A stretch of 64,000 nucleotides of DNA from CBDBJK01 sp965206395 (GTDB lineage: Bacteria; Chloroflexota; Dehalococcoidia; Lucifugimonadales; CATOSD01). Shown here piece after piece: positions 9,163-18,316 of the stretch. The notes beneath the pieces are model-generated. The model was not told where the DNA came from. It did no database searches and saw only the letters and a list, made by a program, of their open reading frames with translations. The stretch covers positions 1-64,000 of the forward strand of contig CBDBJK010000014.1 in the NCBI GenBank assembly GCA_965206395.1, read 5' to 3'. The number at the start of each line of letters is the position of its first letter. The stretch's first letter is position 1. The translations under genes were made by a program, and so were the position numbers.

Positions 9163-10050
9163 CTACACGGCGAAGAACAGGATCAAGCTGACACTGATAA
9201 CGACCGCCCCTTCGATGAACGCCACTCCCAGATTACGGTCTACCGCTAACTCTTGGGCTACCTTTACTTGCCGAAACAGCACGAGGTCAACCATTACTCT
9301 GACGACGGTAAGCAGAGCGAAGCCTATCAAGGCGAAAACGACGAAGCCAGCCAACGCTTCGTTCCAACCAATGAATTCGCCGAATACTGCCTTGAAAGTC
9401 ACGATTCCGATTGCAATCAAGTTGGCGCCCAGCGCGACACCGACGGCTACGTTGTCCCGTTCAATCTCTTCATGGATATCCATCGAAGTGGTCATCTCGT
9501 AAAATAGCGTGTACAAAATAAGTGTCATCAGCCCAAGGCCGAGGAAAGCGAAAGAAGTCTCCAGGCCGCCGCCCTCGCCGGAAATCGACCCTGCTACTAC
9601 CAGACCGACTGCGACATAAACACCGAACTCGACTGCGCCAGTGCCCGCGTTCTGGTCCTCGATAATTTCCTTCTCGGTGCTGAACTTATAAAGAACCAAC
9701 TTATCTACGATTATCCTTGCTATGTTCAGTACGACGATACCACCCAAAGAATAGAGGAACACCTCAAGCACACCACGCCAGTATTCATCGGTGAATCCCA
9801 GGCCGACATCTGTTGATGGACCAAACGGCTGGAACAACGCGCCCACGAAAACGATGATTATTCCAATATAGTAGCCAGCAATGCTCAGGGCGAGCGCAAC
9901 GTTGTCCTTGTGGCTCAACTGGTCATTGATGTGATAGGGCGTCACAATATCCTGCACTAATTTCGCCAGTGCAAGGATTACAACCCCCATTCCGACGAAC
10001 ACCAAGCCGCGAGGGAAAACCTCAAGGGTGTCGATGAAAGCATCTGCCAT
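9163..10050 (-). CDS. DUF350-family integral membrane protein
   Basis: A 295-aa membrane protein with about eight hydrophobic helices, arranged as two repeats typical of DUF350 (the E. coli YjfL family usually has one or two such units). The motif around FVGMGVVILALAKLVQD and the YHINDQLSHKDNVALALSIA segment are characteristic. The ATG at 10050 is chosen because an AGGGAGA site precedes it; the frame is open further upstream. It is 28 bases downstream of the DUF4178 gene on the same strand. DUF350 proteins commonly neighbour DUF4178, PspA-like and ATP-grasp genes; PspA and ATP-grasp are not in this window. Function is unknown, but an envelope role is likely. Confidence 0.82.
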   Translation of the reverse strand: MADAFIDTLEVFPRGLVFVGMGVVILALAKLVQDIVTPYHINDQLSHKDNVALALSIAGYYIGIIIVFVGALFQPFGPSTDVGLGFTDEYWRGVLEVFLYSLGGIVVLNIARIIVDKLVLYKFSTEKEIIEDQNAGTGAVEFGVYVAVGLVVAGSISGEGGGLETSFAFLGLGLMTLILYTLFYEMTTSMDIHEEIERDNVAVGVALGANLIAIGIVTFKAVFGEFIGWNEALAGFVVFALIGFALLTVVRVMVDLVLFRQVKVAQELAVDRNLGVAFIEGAVVISVSLILFFAV

Positions 10051-10078
10051 TACGATTTCTCCCTGTATCTGGTTGGTC

Positions 10079-10639
10079 TCACTTCTTGTAAACGCTAACC
10101 AGGTCTGCTGATAAGACCTCCGAGGCATAGACCTCGAAAGGCGTGCCTTCCCATTTGACGACCGAGATCATCTTATTTCGATTTTCGTTGACGAAGTCCC
10201 ACCCGTAGAATCCTTCGCCCTCGCCCTGGTTGTCATTAAAATAGTATATCTCGTGGCTGTTGGTATAGAAGTAGCTTTCACCCTCGTATGTGACGAAGTT
10301 GTCTATTGAATGCTCTTCGTCCAATCGTATCAACTCGTCGTTAGCAATGCCTATACTGGACAAGCCCATCGGCGAATCCTGTTCAGTTATCGAAATGAAC
10401 AGCCCGTCTCTGCCTTCCGACCACTCGATGCCTACGTGCCTGTCTCCCTCTACGCCTATAAGCTCGTGCCAGCCGCCGGTAGCAGCCTCGTACCGGTTGT
10501 GCTTCTCGATGATGAAATAGGCGTCCTCGAACGTCTGTGAGAAGCCGCTGATGACTACAACGTCTCCCACTCGCGCCGATCTCAGCGTCTCATCGGGAGG
10601 CGCACCGGAGGATTTCTTCTTCTTACCTTTCCAGAACAT
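10079..10639 (-). CDS. DUF4178-domain protein
   Basis: A 186-aa cytoplasmic protein. After a Lys-rich start (MFWKGKKKKSSG) the domain begins with LRSARVGDVVVISG and continues through beta-rich segments such as GWHELIGVEGDRHVGIEWSE and YEGESYFYTNSHEIYYF, the pattern of DUF4178 (related to E. coli YjfK). The ATG at 10639 has an AAGGAG site eight bases upstream. It forms a two-gene operon with the DUF350 gene. The domain's biochemical role is not known; gene neighbourhoods place it with DUF350 membrane proteins and channels in envelope-stress-type modules. Confidence 0.75.
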   Translation of the reverse strand: MFWKGKKKKSSGAPPDETLRSARVGDVVVISGFSQTFEDAYFIIEKHNRYEAATGGWHELIGVEGDRHVGIEWSEGRDGLFISITEQDSPMGLSSIGIANDELIRLDEEHSIDNFVTYEGESYFYTNSHEIYYFNDNQGEGEGFYGWDFVNENRNKMISVVKWEGTPFEVYASEVLSADLVSVYKK

Positions 10640-10809
10640 GGCAATCGCTCCTTGCGATGTATCCGATAACCTATCGTATTCTACGCAGGGCAACCCATGC
10701 GGTCAATCAATAGTGGCGAAATGAGCAATGAAAAATTGGTATCTATTGTAGAAGGCGATGATAGCGTATGATAACCCCAAGCGCGTGTAAGTAAAAGGAG
10801 GTGTCAGAA

Positions 10810-11133
10810 ATGAATCTAATCAGCCGCGAAGAATTGAAGGAGAAGTTAGATCGAGGGGACGACTTCAAGCTGGCGATGGTTCTCGGCGACTGGGCATACC
10901 GCGCAAAGCATATCCCAGGCTCCCTAAATATCACCTCGCCTGACGCTGCTGCCAAGGAACTGGAACCCGACGATGAGATTGTTATCTATTGTTCTGATGA
11001 TGGCTGCCCAGCAAGCAAGTACGCTTATCAACTTTTAACGACCAAGGGATTCAAGAACGTGCGTCGCTACGCGGGTGGCATAGCCGACTGGGAGGAGGCT
11101 GACTACCCGCTTGAAGGAGAGTGGGTGAAGTAG
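10810..11133 (+). CDS. Rhodanese-domain sulfurtransferase
   Basis: A single-domain rhodanese of 107 aa. The fold is shown by RAKHIPGSLNI (about residues 31-41) and by the active loop YCSDDGCPAS with the catalytic cysteine at residue 61, followed by LLTTKGFKNVRRYAGGIADW, the standard C-terminal helix and GGxxxW motif. ATG 10810 is preferred over GTG 10801 because a perfect AAAGGAGG site (10793-10800) sits nine bases before it. Such proteins move sulfane sulfur. It stands alone between the DUF4178 gene and a small membrane protein; no partner for sulfur relay is seen. Confidence 0.85.
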   Translation: MNLISREELKEKLDRGDDFKLAMVLGDWAYRAKHIPGSLNITSPDAAAKELEPDDEIVIYCSDDGCPASKYAYQLLTTKGFKNVRRYAGGIADWEEADYPLEGEWVK

Positions 11134-11179
11134 CTTGCCCCTCGGCTACTCGACGTAACGTATTCTGAGGAGTATCGAT

Positions 11180-11395
11180 ATGGGTTGTTTCGCAATTATG
11201 CTCATTCCCTCGGCTGGGGCCAGCTTCTTTTTCAGCGCCTGGATCATCATGGTCTTCTGGGGCATCATGGCCGATGACGTCGGAGTCAACACGGTTAGCT
11301 ATCCTGGCGCTATGGTGGTTACAATCGCCCTGTGGATGGCGGTAGCTCCGCTGATAGCGGCTCTTGGTCGCAGTCTCATTCGTCAGGGCAGATGA
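11180..11395 (+). CDS. Small two-helix membrane protein
   Basis: A 71-aa protein made of two hydrophobic helices (about residues 2-30 and 43-64) with a short Asp/Gly linker and a basic C-terminus (RSLIRQGR). It has an ATG start with a GAGGAG-like site about ten bases upstream. It follows the rhodanese gene by 46 bases and is likely in the same transcript. I do not recognise the family. Confidence 0.55.
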   Translation: MGCFAIMLIPSAGASFFFSAWIIMVFWGIMADDVGVNTVSYPGAMVVTIALWMAVAPLIAALGRSLIRQGR

Positions 11396-11422
11396 GTGAG
11401 AAAGATGCCAGCCAACCAGACA

Positions 11423-11782
11423 TCAATTATTTCTGCTTGATTCTATAAACGCTTTCACCACGCCGACAAACTCCTCAGGATGCTCACGGAATGGGTAGCG
11501 ACCGGAATGGTTGAAGATGTGCATCTGCGAGTCGGCAACGTTTGGGAGAATGAGGTTCAGGCAGTCGAGGCCAATGGGGTCCCATATTGCTGAGGGGTCT
11601 TCTAAGCCCCAGACGACTAGGGTTGGGCAATTCAATCCGCCAGCCCTTATCCAGGCGTGAGTCTCCCTCTGCATAGCCACCAGGTCGCGGTTGTACTGGT
11701 CTTCAAGCTCCGCGTTCTTTGCCGCAGCTTCCTGATACTTCGGCAGGTCGTTTATCCTCCATTTGACATAAACCGTCCACAT
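11423..11782 (-). pseudogene. Alpha/beta hydrolase remnant (C-terminal part)
   Basis: This encodes only the cap and C-terminal part of an alpha/beta hydrolase. The strand LNCPTLVVWGLEDPSA, which normally carries the catalytic acid, and FREHPEEFVGVVKAFI, the usual last helix, are recognisable. The N-terminal half with the GxSxG nucleophile is missing. The position that normally reads GHxP with the catalytic histidine reads GRYP. The preceding 150 bases show no continuation of the gene. I take it as a decayed copy. Confidence 0.6.
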
Positions 11783-11928
11783 GAATCAAAGCGACCACAA
11801 AACGTGAGCAATGTAAAGCCACTCCGTGTGAATCGCAATAGAGTAGGGCGACCGTAAGATAATCATGGCATTGTTTGACACTTTCCAGCGTGGTTAATAA
11901 CATGCGGAGGGCAGTTTGGATGTAACAG

Positions 11929-13102
11929 ATGGCAACGAAAGGAAGATTTCAAGTGGAGCAGCAAAAGAACAACGGCGCGAAGCTAAGAGTTGTCGTGGTA
12001 GGCGCAGGAATCGTCGGCGCAACGATCGCATTCAACCTATCGTTGCGCAATGTAGAGGTAACGATTGTCGATAGCCATCAGCGGCGATGGAGCTTCCGGT
12101 CATTCATTTGCGTGGTTGAATTCTTTTGGGAAGGAGCCAGCCGCTTACCATCTTCTCAATAGACGCTCGATGGATATGTGGGATAGGCTCGCGCGCCGTC
12201 TGGGTTCCGACATCGGCCTCCATTGGGGTGGCGAACTTCGATGGGAGTCCACCACTGAAGGAGCTGAGGAACTGCGCAAGCGCGTTCGTCGGCTTCAGGC
12301 GCTGGGCTACCCAACCCGAATTATCGACGAAGACGAGATGCTCAGGCTTGAGCCGGGCCTGTCTCCAGGCAATGTGACTGCCGTTGAGGTAAGCAGTATC
12401 GACGGTCGGGTAGACCCTCCAATGGTCGTTCGGGTGTGCCTGGATCGGGCACGCTCGCTTGGTGCGTCAGTGCGCGTCGATACGCCGGTCACGGGGTTAT
12501 CTTCGGCGGACAATGGCAGTGGCAGCTCCGTTGTGCATAACGTGCAGACTACCGAAGGAGGCATATCTTGCGACGTTGTAGTGCTGGCCGCCGGAGTGGA
12601 CACGACGAAGCTCGCCGCTATGGTTGGGTTGAGCGTGCCACAGGAAGAAAGCCCTGGCGTCGTCATGCGAACAGACTCCGGTCCGCGTGTCATCGAAAAC
12701 GTATCGGTTCTGTATGCGCCGCCAATAAATGCTGACTATCCTGAGATTCACATGCGCCAGAACGCCGACGGAACTCTCATGATAGGCGAAAGAACGCAAG
12801 AGAGCTTGAGCAGAGACGATTCGCAGGAGCACGCCGACGATCTGCTCAAGCGTGCGATACATTTTCTGCCTGCCCTTGATGGCGCGAAGGCGATTCCCGT
12901 TCCTGTTGGCTATCGCCCTATGCCGACAGACGGCTTGCCGATTCTTGGGTTCACGAAAGCGGTGCCAAATCTTTACATAGCCCTAATGCATAGCGGGGTA
13001 ACGCTTGCCCCTCTGGTAGGCGAGATGAACGCTTTGGAAATTGTTGACGGCGCAAGAGTCGAGATGCTGGACAACTATCGCCTTGAGAGGTTCTCTGGTT
13101 AG
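11929..13102 (+). pseudogene. FAD-dependent (DAO/DadA-like) oxidoreductase, frameshifted
   Basis: A D-amino-acid-oxidase-family flavoprotein of about 390 aa split by one frame break. The first frame (11929-12162) has the dinucleotide-binding segment VVVVGAGIVGATIA (GxGxxG) and ends normally at VTIVDS. The second frame, open from before 12065 to 13102, resumes with GASGHSFAWLNS, the FAD family's second conserved stretch, and ends with PVPVGYRPMPTDGLPILG, the FAD-contacting C-terminal motif. The break falls at about 12080-12090, not in a homopolymer, and needs a net +1 or -2 change. Either the gene is dead or the assembly has an indel. The substrate is probably a secondary or D-amino acid; this is family-level inference. 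Confidence 0.8.
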
Positions 13103-13571
13103 AATTCACTGCATTGATATAGCACGCCGACGTTACCAGGGAGTGCATTCGACGATGATGGCCGGGCGATTCGATTAGTGCATTCTGTGTCTCGAACTAT
13201 CCATCCAAATTTCCTTGAGAGACCATCTGGTCACACCTGCACGTCGGCGGGCATCTGAGGTATTCAACTCCAGGCATAGTTTCCAGCGCCACCCACAGAT
13301 ATGGCCCGCTACTAGACCCAAGTGGTTGTCATCATGAAATAACGTAGCATTCTGGGGCACAGCATGCGATGTCATTCATGTTTCAGTCGTCTTGATTCGA
13401 GGTATTTCTTATAAGTGAGCCTTCAATGTGGTAGCCAGTAAATACGGCAAGTATTTAACAAGCTGTCACGTCTGAAATATGGGTTGAATAAGATGACAGC
13501 CTGCCTCCACATGGCGCTCAGTGACGCAATAGGTGTTTGTAACCAATGCAGATGATTTGGAGCGATTACGA
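13103..13571. other. Intergenic region with two stem-loops
   Basis: No convincing gene is seen here. Near the CheX-like gene there are two inverted repeats: TAAATAC-ggcaa-GTATTTA at 13439-13457, and GCTGTCA...TGACAGC (13462-13468 with 13494-13500), extended by TCT/AGA across a two-base bulge. They could be an RNA leader structure or protein-binding sites for the downstream gene. Confidence 0.4.
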
Positions 13572-14045
13572 ATGAAAGAGGAGTATGCGAACGCGTTTCT
13601 GGCTCCTGCCAAGCTGGTTTGGGAGAAGGAACTGGGGTGCGTGTTGGATCTCGCTGGGGCAGAGGCCGTATCGAATCAGTTTACGACCGAGCAGGTTACC
13701 GCAGTCATAGGTATCAGTGGTCGTTTGGAGGGCAACGTACTTTACGGCTTCAGCGACGGCACAGCCCTTGCGGTCGCCAGCCATATGATGGGCGAGCCAG
13801 TAACCGAGCTTGATGACATTGGCCTGTCGGCTCTCGGAGAGATTGCCAATATGATTACCGGCAACGCGGCTACTCAGCTCGCTGCCACCGGCTACACTTG
13901 CGACATTAGCCCGCCAGTCATCATCGAACCCGCGGAAAGTAGATTTTATACGCCAGGCGGCAAACAAATACTCGTGACTTTCGGCAGCAAACTTTGCAAC
14001 CTGAACGTGCGCATCAGTCTGAACGAATCGACTCGCAACAAATAG
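13572..14045 (+). CDS. CheX-like phosphatase domain protein
   Basis: A 157-aa protein resembling CheX/CheC-type response-regulator phosphatases. It has the alternating fold with TAVIGISGRLEGNVLYGF followed by ALGEIANMITGNAATQLA, where E..N is the family's catalytic pair. The frame is open from GTG 13533, but ATG 13572, preceded by TTGGAG, fits domain length better. No chemotaxis receptor, CheA or flagellar gene is nearby, so it may act on a stand-alone response regulator. It is separated from neighbours by more than 400 bases upstream. Confidence 0.75.
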   Translation: MKEEYANAFLAPAKLVWEKELGCVLDLAGAEAVSNQFTTEQVTAVIGISGRLEGNVLYGFSDGTALAVASHMMGEPVTELDDIGLSALGEIANMITGNAATQLAATGYTCDISPPVIIEPAESRFYTPGGKQILVTFGSKLCNLNVRISLNESTRNK

Positions 14046-14099
14046 CGATTAGGGTTTCTCGAAGCGTGTCAGGATTTATGGTTTTGCCTCATTATTAAG

Positions 14100-15188
14100 C
14101 TAGGACTTATCTAACATAGCTTGCTCACTGGCTAAAAGCGCTTCTTTGCGCTCGACACCCCAACGGTATCCACCCATGCTCCCATCTTTCCTTACTACTC
14201 TGTGGCAGGGAGTCACCAGAGCGACCGGATTAGCCCCGCACGCCCTGGCTACTGCTCTCGCCGCCTTGGGTTGCCCTATCGCGGTGGCAATCTCGCCGTA
14301 TGACCGAGTCTCACCCCAGGGAATACTTCTAAGCTGTTCCCAGACGAGCCTTTGGAACGCGGTAGCCTGAATTTCCATGTCCAACGGCATGTCCAGACGA
14401 GTCCTCCTGCCAGATATCCGTTGCAGCAGAGGCTTCAGATATTCCTTCATGCCAATATCGTCACGGTGGATTTCCGCCGCTGAGTATTCGTCCTTCAAAG
14501 CCGCCTCAAGGGATGGCCTGTCGTCCCCAAGACGGACCGCGCATACACCTCGCGCCGTTGACGCTAGCAGCAGAAACCCTAACGAACATTCGACGATTGC
14601 ATATGCAATGCTTAGGCCCTGTCCGCGCCTTCGATACAAGGCCGGGGTCATTCCAAGCTTGGAAGACGCCTTCTCATACAGACGGCTGCTAGACCCATAC
14701 CCTGACTCGTAGAGAGCGTCCGTCACAGTCCAGCCCTCTCGGAGTCTGGCCTTGAGGCCTCCAAGGCGACAAGCGTCCGCATAGCTGCGTGGCGTGATTC
14801 CAACAATGCGCTTGAACACCTTCTGGAGATGATGTGGACTAGCTCCCACATGAGCGCTCAAGTCCTCAAGGGTTGGAGGCCCTTCAGAGCAATCGCCTAT
14901 GTACTGGCATACTCTACGCGCCATTGAGATATGGGGATCTTCGGAGTGTTGCTGTTGAGGATTACAGCGACGGCAGGCCCGAAAGCCCATCTGTTCGGCT
15001 ATCTCAGGAACAGGGAAGAAGGCAACCTGCTCTCGTCGGGGCTTTCGGCTTGGACACGAAGGGCGGCAATAAATGCCAGTCGAAAGTACGGCATAGACAA
15101 ACGCGCCATCGAAGCGGGCCTCCCTCGCTAACGTAGCCTGCCAGCGACCTTCGTCTCCAGACTCGCTGCCAGTTATAGGACGATCCAT
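14100..15188 (-). CDS. ada: Ada: methylphosphotriester/O6-methylguanine-DNA methyltransferase and regulator
   Basis: A complete 362-aa Ada protein, close to the E. coli length (354). The N-terminal zinc domain has four cysteines (Cys41, Cys45, Cys72, Cys75; YCRPSCPSRK and CRRC), of which the first is the methyl acceptor from phosphotriesters. An AraC-type helix-turn-helix follows (about residues 95-185, LEDLSAHVGASPHHLQKVFK). The C-terminal domain has the active-site TPCHRVV (Cys328) that removes methyl from O6-methylguanine. ATG 15188 gives the family's usual N-terminus; the frame is open further upstream. Proteins of this type activate their own gene when methylated. It is monocistronic here. 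Confidence 0.93.
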   Translation of the reverse strand: MDRPITGSESGDEGRWQATLAREARFDGAFVYAVLSTGIYCRPSCPSRKPRREQVAFFPVPEIAEQMGFRACRRCNPQQQHSEDPHISMARRVCQYIGDCSEGPPTLEDLSAHVGASPHHLQKVFKRIVGITPRSYADACRLGGLKARLREGWTVTDALYESGYGSSSRLYEKASSKLGMTPALYRRRGQGLSIAYAIVECSLGFLLLASTARGVCAVRLGDDRPSLEAALKDEYSAAEIHRDDIGMKEYLKPLLQRISGRRTRLDMPLDMEIQATAFQRLVWEQLRSIPWGETRSYGEIATAIGQPKAARAVARACGANPVALVTPCHRVVRKDGSMGGYRWGVERKEALLASEQAMLDKS

Positions 15189-15345
15189 TGTGTTAACCAA
15201 TTTGATATGCCTCCAAGATGACTTATACCTTGGTAAAGGATATATTACAATGCTCGCCGAAACTATCCGAAAGTTGCCAGCAAAGTTTTTCTGCGCGCAC
15301 ACCCATCACCCCGTGCGGTCGATAGGCCAACTGCGCGCTTGCACA

Positions 15346-15375
15346 TGGACAGCCGCAGGCCACAAACGTTATAAT
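15346..15375 (+). promoter_or_regulatory. Promoter of tRNA-Leu
   Basis: A -35 box TGGACA (15346-15351) and a -10 box TATAAT (15370-15375) are separated by 18 bases and lie 25 bases before the tRNA. This is a near-consensus housekeeping promoter. Confidence 0.65.
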
Positions 15376-15400
15376 TTGAGTCGGCGAGAAGGCAATTTCT

Positions 15401-15482
15401 GGGGGAGTGTCGGAATTGGCAGACGAGCATGATTTAGGATCATGTGCCGAAAGGCGTGGGAGTTCGAGTCTCCCCTTCCCCA
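15401..15482 (+). tRNA. tRNA-Leu (anticodon UAG)
   Basis: Acceptor stem GGGGGAG (15401-15407) pairs with CTTCCCC (15475-15481), followed by discriminator A. The anticodon stem CATGA/TCATG encloses the loop TTTAGGA, giving anticodon TAG, which reads CTA leucine codons. A short variable arm (GTGCCGAAAGGCGT region) and the T arm GGGAG-TTCGAGT-CTCCC are visible. The 3' CCA is not encoded. The length is 82 bases. Confidence 0.92.
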
Positions 15483-15743
15483 CGTCCTAGTATAGACGTT
15501 TGGACGATCAAGCCCCTCCAATCTAAAGGAGCTTGCTTTCGCCATTTGACAGAAACGCGATTGCAGTTTAGTTAAGCCACATTCGTTTTCTGCGAAAACA
15601 CCTTCTTTATGCAGGGACAGCAAATGTTATCAAGATGGTCGTCTTCATGCACGTCGCCGTGCAATCTTCAGGGTTGATGAGAGTATTGGCGATCGTCTGG
15701 GAAATATCGACCATTTTGGAAAGTAAGGCGGAAAGAAGATAGA

Positions 15744-16775
15744 ATGATCACCCAGTCTACGCAATCTGGGGACATTGGCCCAGAATCTATCAATGAGCTG
15801 GCCCGCATGTTCTGGCACTCTGCGATATTGCGGGCTGGTATCAAGCTTGACGTGTTCTCCATTCTCGACAAAAATGGCCTGACATACGACGAACTTGCCG
15901 AGAGCATTGGGGCCTCTCCCAGATATGTATCTGCATTCCTTGACTCATGCGTGGTCTTGGGTTTGCTCGAACAGAGTGATGACAAGTATCACAATAGCCC
16001 TCTGACATCCAGGACCCTGATCAAAGGCAAGCCAGAATATGTCGGTGATCACGCTCTGCACCACACGAACACCTGGGCTTCATGGGGCCGCCTTGACGAA
16101 GTGATAAAAGAAGGGAAAACCTTGTTGCCCTTCGAGACCGGCTACGTGGATACGGCGACCTACTGGACCAATTACATGATGGGTCAGCACAATCGGGCCA
16201 CTTCGGGGCAAGCCGACCAACTGGTGCGGAATGTCGATCTCAGGGGCAAGCGTAAAATGCTAGACCTGGGCGGTGGGACTGGGAGCTACAGCATCGCTCT
16301 TTGCGATGCAAACCCTGAATTGAATGCGGTGGTCGTTGACCAGAAAGAGCCTTTAAGTATTGCCGGGCCACTGGTGGAAGAACACAACTTGCAAGACAGG
16401 GTTACTCTGTTAGAGGGTGATTTCTTTGAAACAGACCTGGGAGCAGACTACGATGTCGTTCTCATTTCCGGAGTCGTGCTTATCAAGCCGGAAGAGGACT
16501 GCCGCCGCCTGATTAAACTAGCCTACGATCTGCTGATTCCAGGGGGCACGATCATCATACAGGACTACATGCGCATGGACGACAGCCCGGAGCGCAAGAA
16601 GTTAGACACGCTTGAGAATATGTATGTGCTAGTAGTCTTTAATTCAGGCGCAGGTGATCGAGAGGGGGAAAAGGTGGCATCATGGCTTCGAGACACTGGA
16701 TTCAAGACTCCTAATTTAATCCCTGTGCCTACACAGCTGTCGATTATCACTGCCTCGAAACCCGCATTGCCCTGA
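15744..16775 (+). CDS. SAM-dependent O-methyltransferase (plant-type, family 2)
   Basis: A 343-aa methyltransferase with the two-part layout of O-methyltransferase family 2. The N-terminal winged helix-like dimerisation domain (about residues 15-90, including LTYDELAESIGASPRYVSAF) is followed by a Rossmann domain whose SAM loop is MLDLGGGTGSYSIALCDANP (about residues 173-192), then VVVDQKE (acidic residue for the ribose) and GDFFETDLGADYDVVLISGV. The substrate is unknown; relatives methylate hydroxyl or amino groups of small aromatics and antibiotics. It is followed after 113 bases by an MFS carrier, so modification and transport of a small molecule is possible. Confidence 0.85.
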   Translation: MITQSTQSGDIGPESINELARMFWHSAILRAGIKLDVFSILDKNGLTYDELAESIGASPRYVSAFLDSCVVLGLLEQSDDKYHNSPLTSRTLIKGKPEYVGDHALHHTNTWASWGRLDEVIKEGKTLLPFETGYVDTATYWTNYMMGQHNRATSGQADQLVRNVDLRGKRKMLDLGGGTGSYSIALCDANPELNAVVVDQKEPLSIAGPLVEEHNLQDRVTLLEGDFFETDLGADYDVVLISGVVLIKPEEDCRRLIKLAYDLLIPGGTIIIQDYMRMDDSPERKKLDTLENMYVLVVFNSGAGDREGEKVASWLRDTGFKTPNLIPVPTQLSIITASKPALP

Positions 16776-16888
16776 TTTCAGGGATGGTTTTGCCGCTAGA
16801 GCGACCCCCAATTCTTGAGCACGAAGTCCACTTCAGAGGCACTCAGCTTTGAATAACCGATATTGCCGCAGGCTAAAGAAAGGACAGC

Positions 16889-18139
16889 GTGAATAGTTCC
16901 GGCCACGAAATATCCGGTTATCGATGGGTAGTGATGGGCGCTTGGGTTACCTCCTCGGTCGCGGGTTTCATGGTCGTTTCCACGCTGGGAATCTTGATGC
17001 CCTCCATTAGCGCCGACCTGGGGTTGTCGCCATGCCAGCAAGGTCTCCTGGGTTCTGCCGCATTCTGGGGCAACCTGTTGCTGGCAATACCGCTGAGTTG
17101 GTGGACGTCGCGGTATGGCCCAAAAGCTCTGACTACCACGACTCTGATCCTGGGAACGCTATTCATATTCATCCAGGGCGTTGCGCCGGCGTTTATCGTC
17201 TTGATCATCGCCCGATTAGCGTTCGGCGTGTCTACTCTCGCCCGAGAACCTGCTAGGGCATACCTTATCAGGCAGTGGTTTCCACAAAATGAAATTGTTA
17301 TAGCCAATAGCGTCTCTAACGTGATGTTCGGTGTCGTCGTGGGTGGCGGACTAATCGTAACGCCTATCATACTCAACAACTTCGGAGATGACTGGAGGAC
17401 AGTCTTTCTCGTTTACGGAGGGGCGTTCACTCTGCTGACTCTGATCTGGATGATACTTGGCAGAGAACGACTGCTTAACGAACCTAAAAGACAGAGTAAT
17501 CAACCTGAGCGGAACGTCGTGAAAATCGCTCTGTCACACGGTGATGTCTGGGTTGCGGGTCTTGGATTTTGTGGGGCTGCGCTGTCTTGGGCAGCATTTT
17601 TGAGCTTCTATCCCACGTTGATGTTGGATACCTACGACATGCCATTGAGTTGGTCGGGAGCTGTGATGGCTCTAGGCATATTTATCGGAGGACTATCAGG
17701 GCTGGCAGCAGGCTTTTACGTTTCCGCAAAGGGTAGGCGAAAAGTTCTACTGCAGGCATTTGGCGTGATCATGGTCGGGAGCTACCTGGGATTGTTGCTT
17801 ACGGATTCCATTCCCATTCTTATCGTAATGACATCCCTGAATGGCATTGCTTGGGGATTCTTTCCTATACTTTACACAGTACCGTTTCTCATATCTGGAA
17901 TTCGCTCCCGTGAAATTGCCATTGGAGTGTCGTTTTTGGGAGTCGCGATGTCTGCTGGGTCTGTCGCTGGGCCACTGATCACGGGGTTCCTACAGGAGGC
18001 TTTGCAAGACCTTCGGACGGCGCTGTTAATCGTCAGTTTTGCCGGCCTCTCGCTCAGCCTGGCCGGGATACTGCTACGATTTGGCAATAAGGATGCGAGC
18101 GCTCAAGCAATTGATCACGCTATGGGGGATTTGGACTAA
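16889..18139 (+). CDS. MFS transporter
   Basis: A 416-aa polytopic protein with about twelve hydrophobic helices. The loop between helices 2 and 3 carries WWTSRYGPKALTTTTLILG, the MFS motif A region, and the loop region around 250-290 has the second-half copy (YVSAKGRRKVLLQAFG). GTG 16889 is taken as start because AAAGGACAG precedes it. It lies between a methyltransferase and an amidohydrolase on the same strand. The substrate is not predictable. Confidence 0.85.
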   Translation: MNSSGHEISGYRWVVMGAWVTSSVAGFMVVSTLGILMPSISADLGLSPCQQGLLGSAAFWGNLLLAIPLSWWTSRYGPKALTTTTLILGTLFIFIQGVAPAFIVLIIARLAFGVSTLAREPARAYLIRQWFPQNEIVIANSVSNVMFGVVVGGGLIVTPIILNNFGDDWRTVFLVYGGAFTLLTLIWMILGRERLLNEPKRQSNQPERNVVKIALSHGDVWVAGLGFCGAALSWAAFLSFYPTLMLDTYDMPLSWSGAVMALGIFIGGLSGLAAGFYVSAKGRRKVLLQAFGVIMVGSYLGLLLTDSIPILIVMTSLNGIAWGFFPILYTVPFLISGIRSREIAIGVSFLGVAMSAGSVAGPLITGFLQEALQDLRTALLIVSFAGLSLSLAGILLRFGNKDASAQAIDHAMGDLD

Positions 18140-18316
18140 GAACGATTTTCGTTGCGTGACTGGCTTCGATGAATCAGGTCCAACGTAACCGCACCACCAA
18201 AATCAATCAGCCTCAGAGCATTCAGCGGGAACGCCTTGACCATGCCTTGTACCGCATCTATAATCGTGAGAATTCTACTGGAAACCTGAAATATATCGAG
18301 CATTCGGGAGTAATGT

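Noticed and set aside
13175..13375. A 66-aa minus-strand frame with HDDNHLG-like residues
   Set aside because: It vaguely recalls a decayed enzyme fragment, but no motif is strong enough to assign.
15500..15745. Promoter TTGACA near 15546 for the methyltransferase
   Set aside because: The matching -10 (TAGTTA) is poor and no better box is at the right distance.
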